A DNA stretch of 6,756 nt, taken from Candidatus Gastranaerophilales bacterium. Lineage in GTDB: Bacteria > Cyanobacteriota > Vampirovibrionia > Gastranaerophilales > Gastranaerophilaceae. The position numbers were made by a program, and so were the translations under genes. The stretch is taken from positions 1-6,756 of the forward strand of contig JAJQDG010000010.1 of assembly GCA_021202305.1 (NCBI GenBank), given 5' to 3'. Numbering within the stretch: the stretch's first letter is position 1; the number at the start of each line of letters is the position of its first letter. The notes under the pieces are model-generated. The model saw nothing but the letters and a program-made list of their open reading frames with translations. It had not been told where the DNA came from and ran no database searches. Below are positions 6,446-6,756 of this stretch, piece by piece.

Positions 6446-6473
6446 GTTATTAATTTTTTATGCACCTTGTTAA
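6446..6473 (-). promoter_or_regulatory. Weak promoter candidate for the XRE-type gene
   Basis: On the minus strand, TTAACA (6473-6468, 5 of 6 of the -35 consensus) lies 16 bases from AATAAC (6451-6446, 4 of 6 of the -10 consensus). Its -35 box would almost touch that of the divergent pth promoter, so one regulator bound here could affect both genes. The match is modest, and AT-rich DNA yields such pairs by chance. Confidence 0.25.
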
Positions 6474-6474
6474 C

Positions 6475-6502
6475 CTGCCATTGGGATAATTTGTATTATA
6501 AT
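6475..6502 (+). promoter_or_regulatory. Sigma70-type promoter of pth
   Basis: A perfect TATAAT (6497-6502) lies 16 bases after CTGCCA (6475-6480, 4 of 6 of TTGACA). The ribosome binding site AAAGGA (6511-6516) follows, 7 bases before the pth ATG. The predicted transcript starts about 15 bases before the start codon, giving a very short leader. Confidence 0.6.
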
Positions 6503-6523
6503 TAAAATCGAAAGGAAAAAATT

Positions 6524-6756
6524 ATGAAGCTTATAACAGGGCTTGGAAACCCCGAAACAAAATATATAAAAACAAGGCATAATACGGGTTTTATGGTTTT
6601 GGATAAAATTTTAGAAAAAAAAAGACTCACTTTGAGCGAAAAATTCAAATCTTTTTTTGCTAAAGAAAATGACACTATTTTTTTGCTGCCAAAAACATAT
6701 ATGAATTTATCAGGGCTTGCAGTCGTTGAGGCTGTTAAATTTTATAAGCTTAATAT
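6524..6756 (+). CDS. pth: Peptidyl-tRNA hydrolase, 3'-partial
   Basis: Pth cleaves the ester bond of peptidyl-tRNAs released early from ribosomes, recycling tRNA in the cytoplasm; it is usually essential in bacteria. The 77 codons before the window edge begin MKLITGLGNPETKY and include the family's active-site residues: Asn9 in GLGNP, the catalytic His19 in TRHNTGF, and Asn61 in LPKTYMNLSG. A full-length Pth is about 190 residues, so roughly 60% lies beyond the right edge. The start is supported by AAAGGA 7 bases upstream and by alignment of the N-terminus with the family. It is transcribed away from the XRE-type gene with its own promoter. Confidence 0.95.
   Translation, partial: MKLITGLGNPETKYIKTRHNTGFMVLDKILEKKRLTLSEKFKSFFAKENDTIFLLPKTYMNLSGLAVVEAVKFYKLN

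Noticed and set aside
6467..6475. TTGTTAACC as a BirA half-site upstream of pth
   Set aside because: No matching right half occurs 14-16 bases away, and pth has no link to biotin. A lone 9-base match containing the palindrome GTTAAC is weak evidence.
6486..6499. ATAAT-TTGT-ATTAT inverted repeat over the pth promoter as an operator
   Set aside because: It has only five A:T pairs in very AT-rich DNA and largely coincides with the -10 region. It is likely chance.
1..6756. CRISPR arrays, tRNA or rRNA genes, insertion sequences
   Set aside because: No regularly spaced direct repeats, tRNA-like cloverleaf, rRNA segment, transposase or terminal inverted repeats were seen on reading both strands.

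Overview
The window reads like an AT-rich bacterial chromosome using the standard code, with TGA, TAG and TAA all used as stops. The best guess at source is an uncultured gut or environmental lineage near Candidatus Melainabacteria/Gastranaerophilales (Vampirovibrionia). The main hint is the prepilin-like protein at the left edge: its FTLAE...GVVAAMTIPT helix and its Cys-rich NGRGCTAWII...MHC tail resemble the large pilin families I associate with that group. This is recognition from memory, not a search. The ordinary TATAAT-type promoters and the AT bias fit but do not prove it.

Layout. (1) 2-835, plus strand: the 3' part of a type IV pilin-like gene that is open to the window edge. (2) 836-1010: a convergent intergenic gap with one weak terminator candidate. 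(3) 1011-2357, minus: an MFS sugar:cation symporter of the GPH/SLC45 (sucrose/maltose permease) type with its own promoter. (4) 5716 down to 2464, minus: a compact three-gene unit made of a membrane-anchored LysM protein, a Na+:alanine (AGCS) symporter and bioF (KAPA synthase). The symporter and bioF overlap by 8 bp. (5) 5717-5870: a promoter, a perfect 8-bp inverted repeat around the ribosome binding site of the LysM gene, and a long hairpin that probably ends the next gene. (6) 5871-6404, minus: a small XRE-type protein that appears to carry two copies of the HTH fold, the second strongly diverged. (7) 6405-6523: a divergent promoter region. (8) 6524 to the right edge, plus: the 5' part of pth, peptidyl-tRNA hydrolase.

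How the genes may work together. The strongest functional idea is in the three-gene unit. BioF condenses L-alanine with a pimeloyl thioester, and the gene translated just before it, with overlapping ends, encodes a probable alanine importer. Uptake of the amino acid and its use in biotin synthesis therefore look co-expressed. The unit's leader has an unusual element: a GGGTAAAC/GTTTACCC inverted repeat whose 7-nt loop holds most of the Shine-Dalgarno sequence. This suggests control of the whole unit by a repressor or by RNA structure. The LysM protein gives no obvious link to biotin. The pilin, sugar transporter, XRE and pth genes look like independent neighbours.
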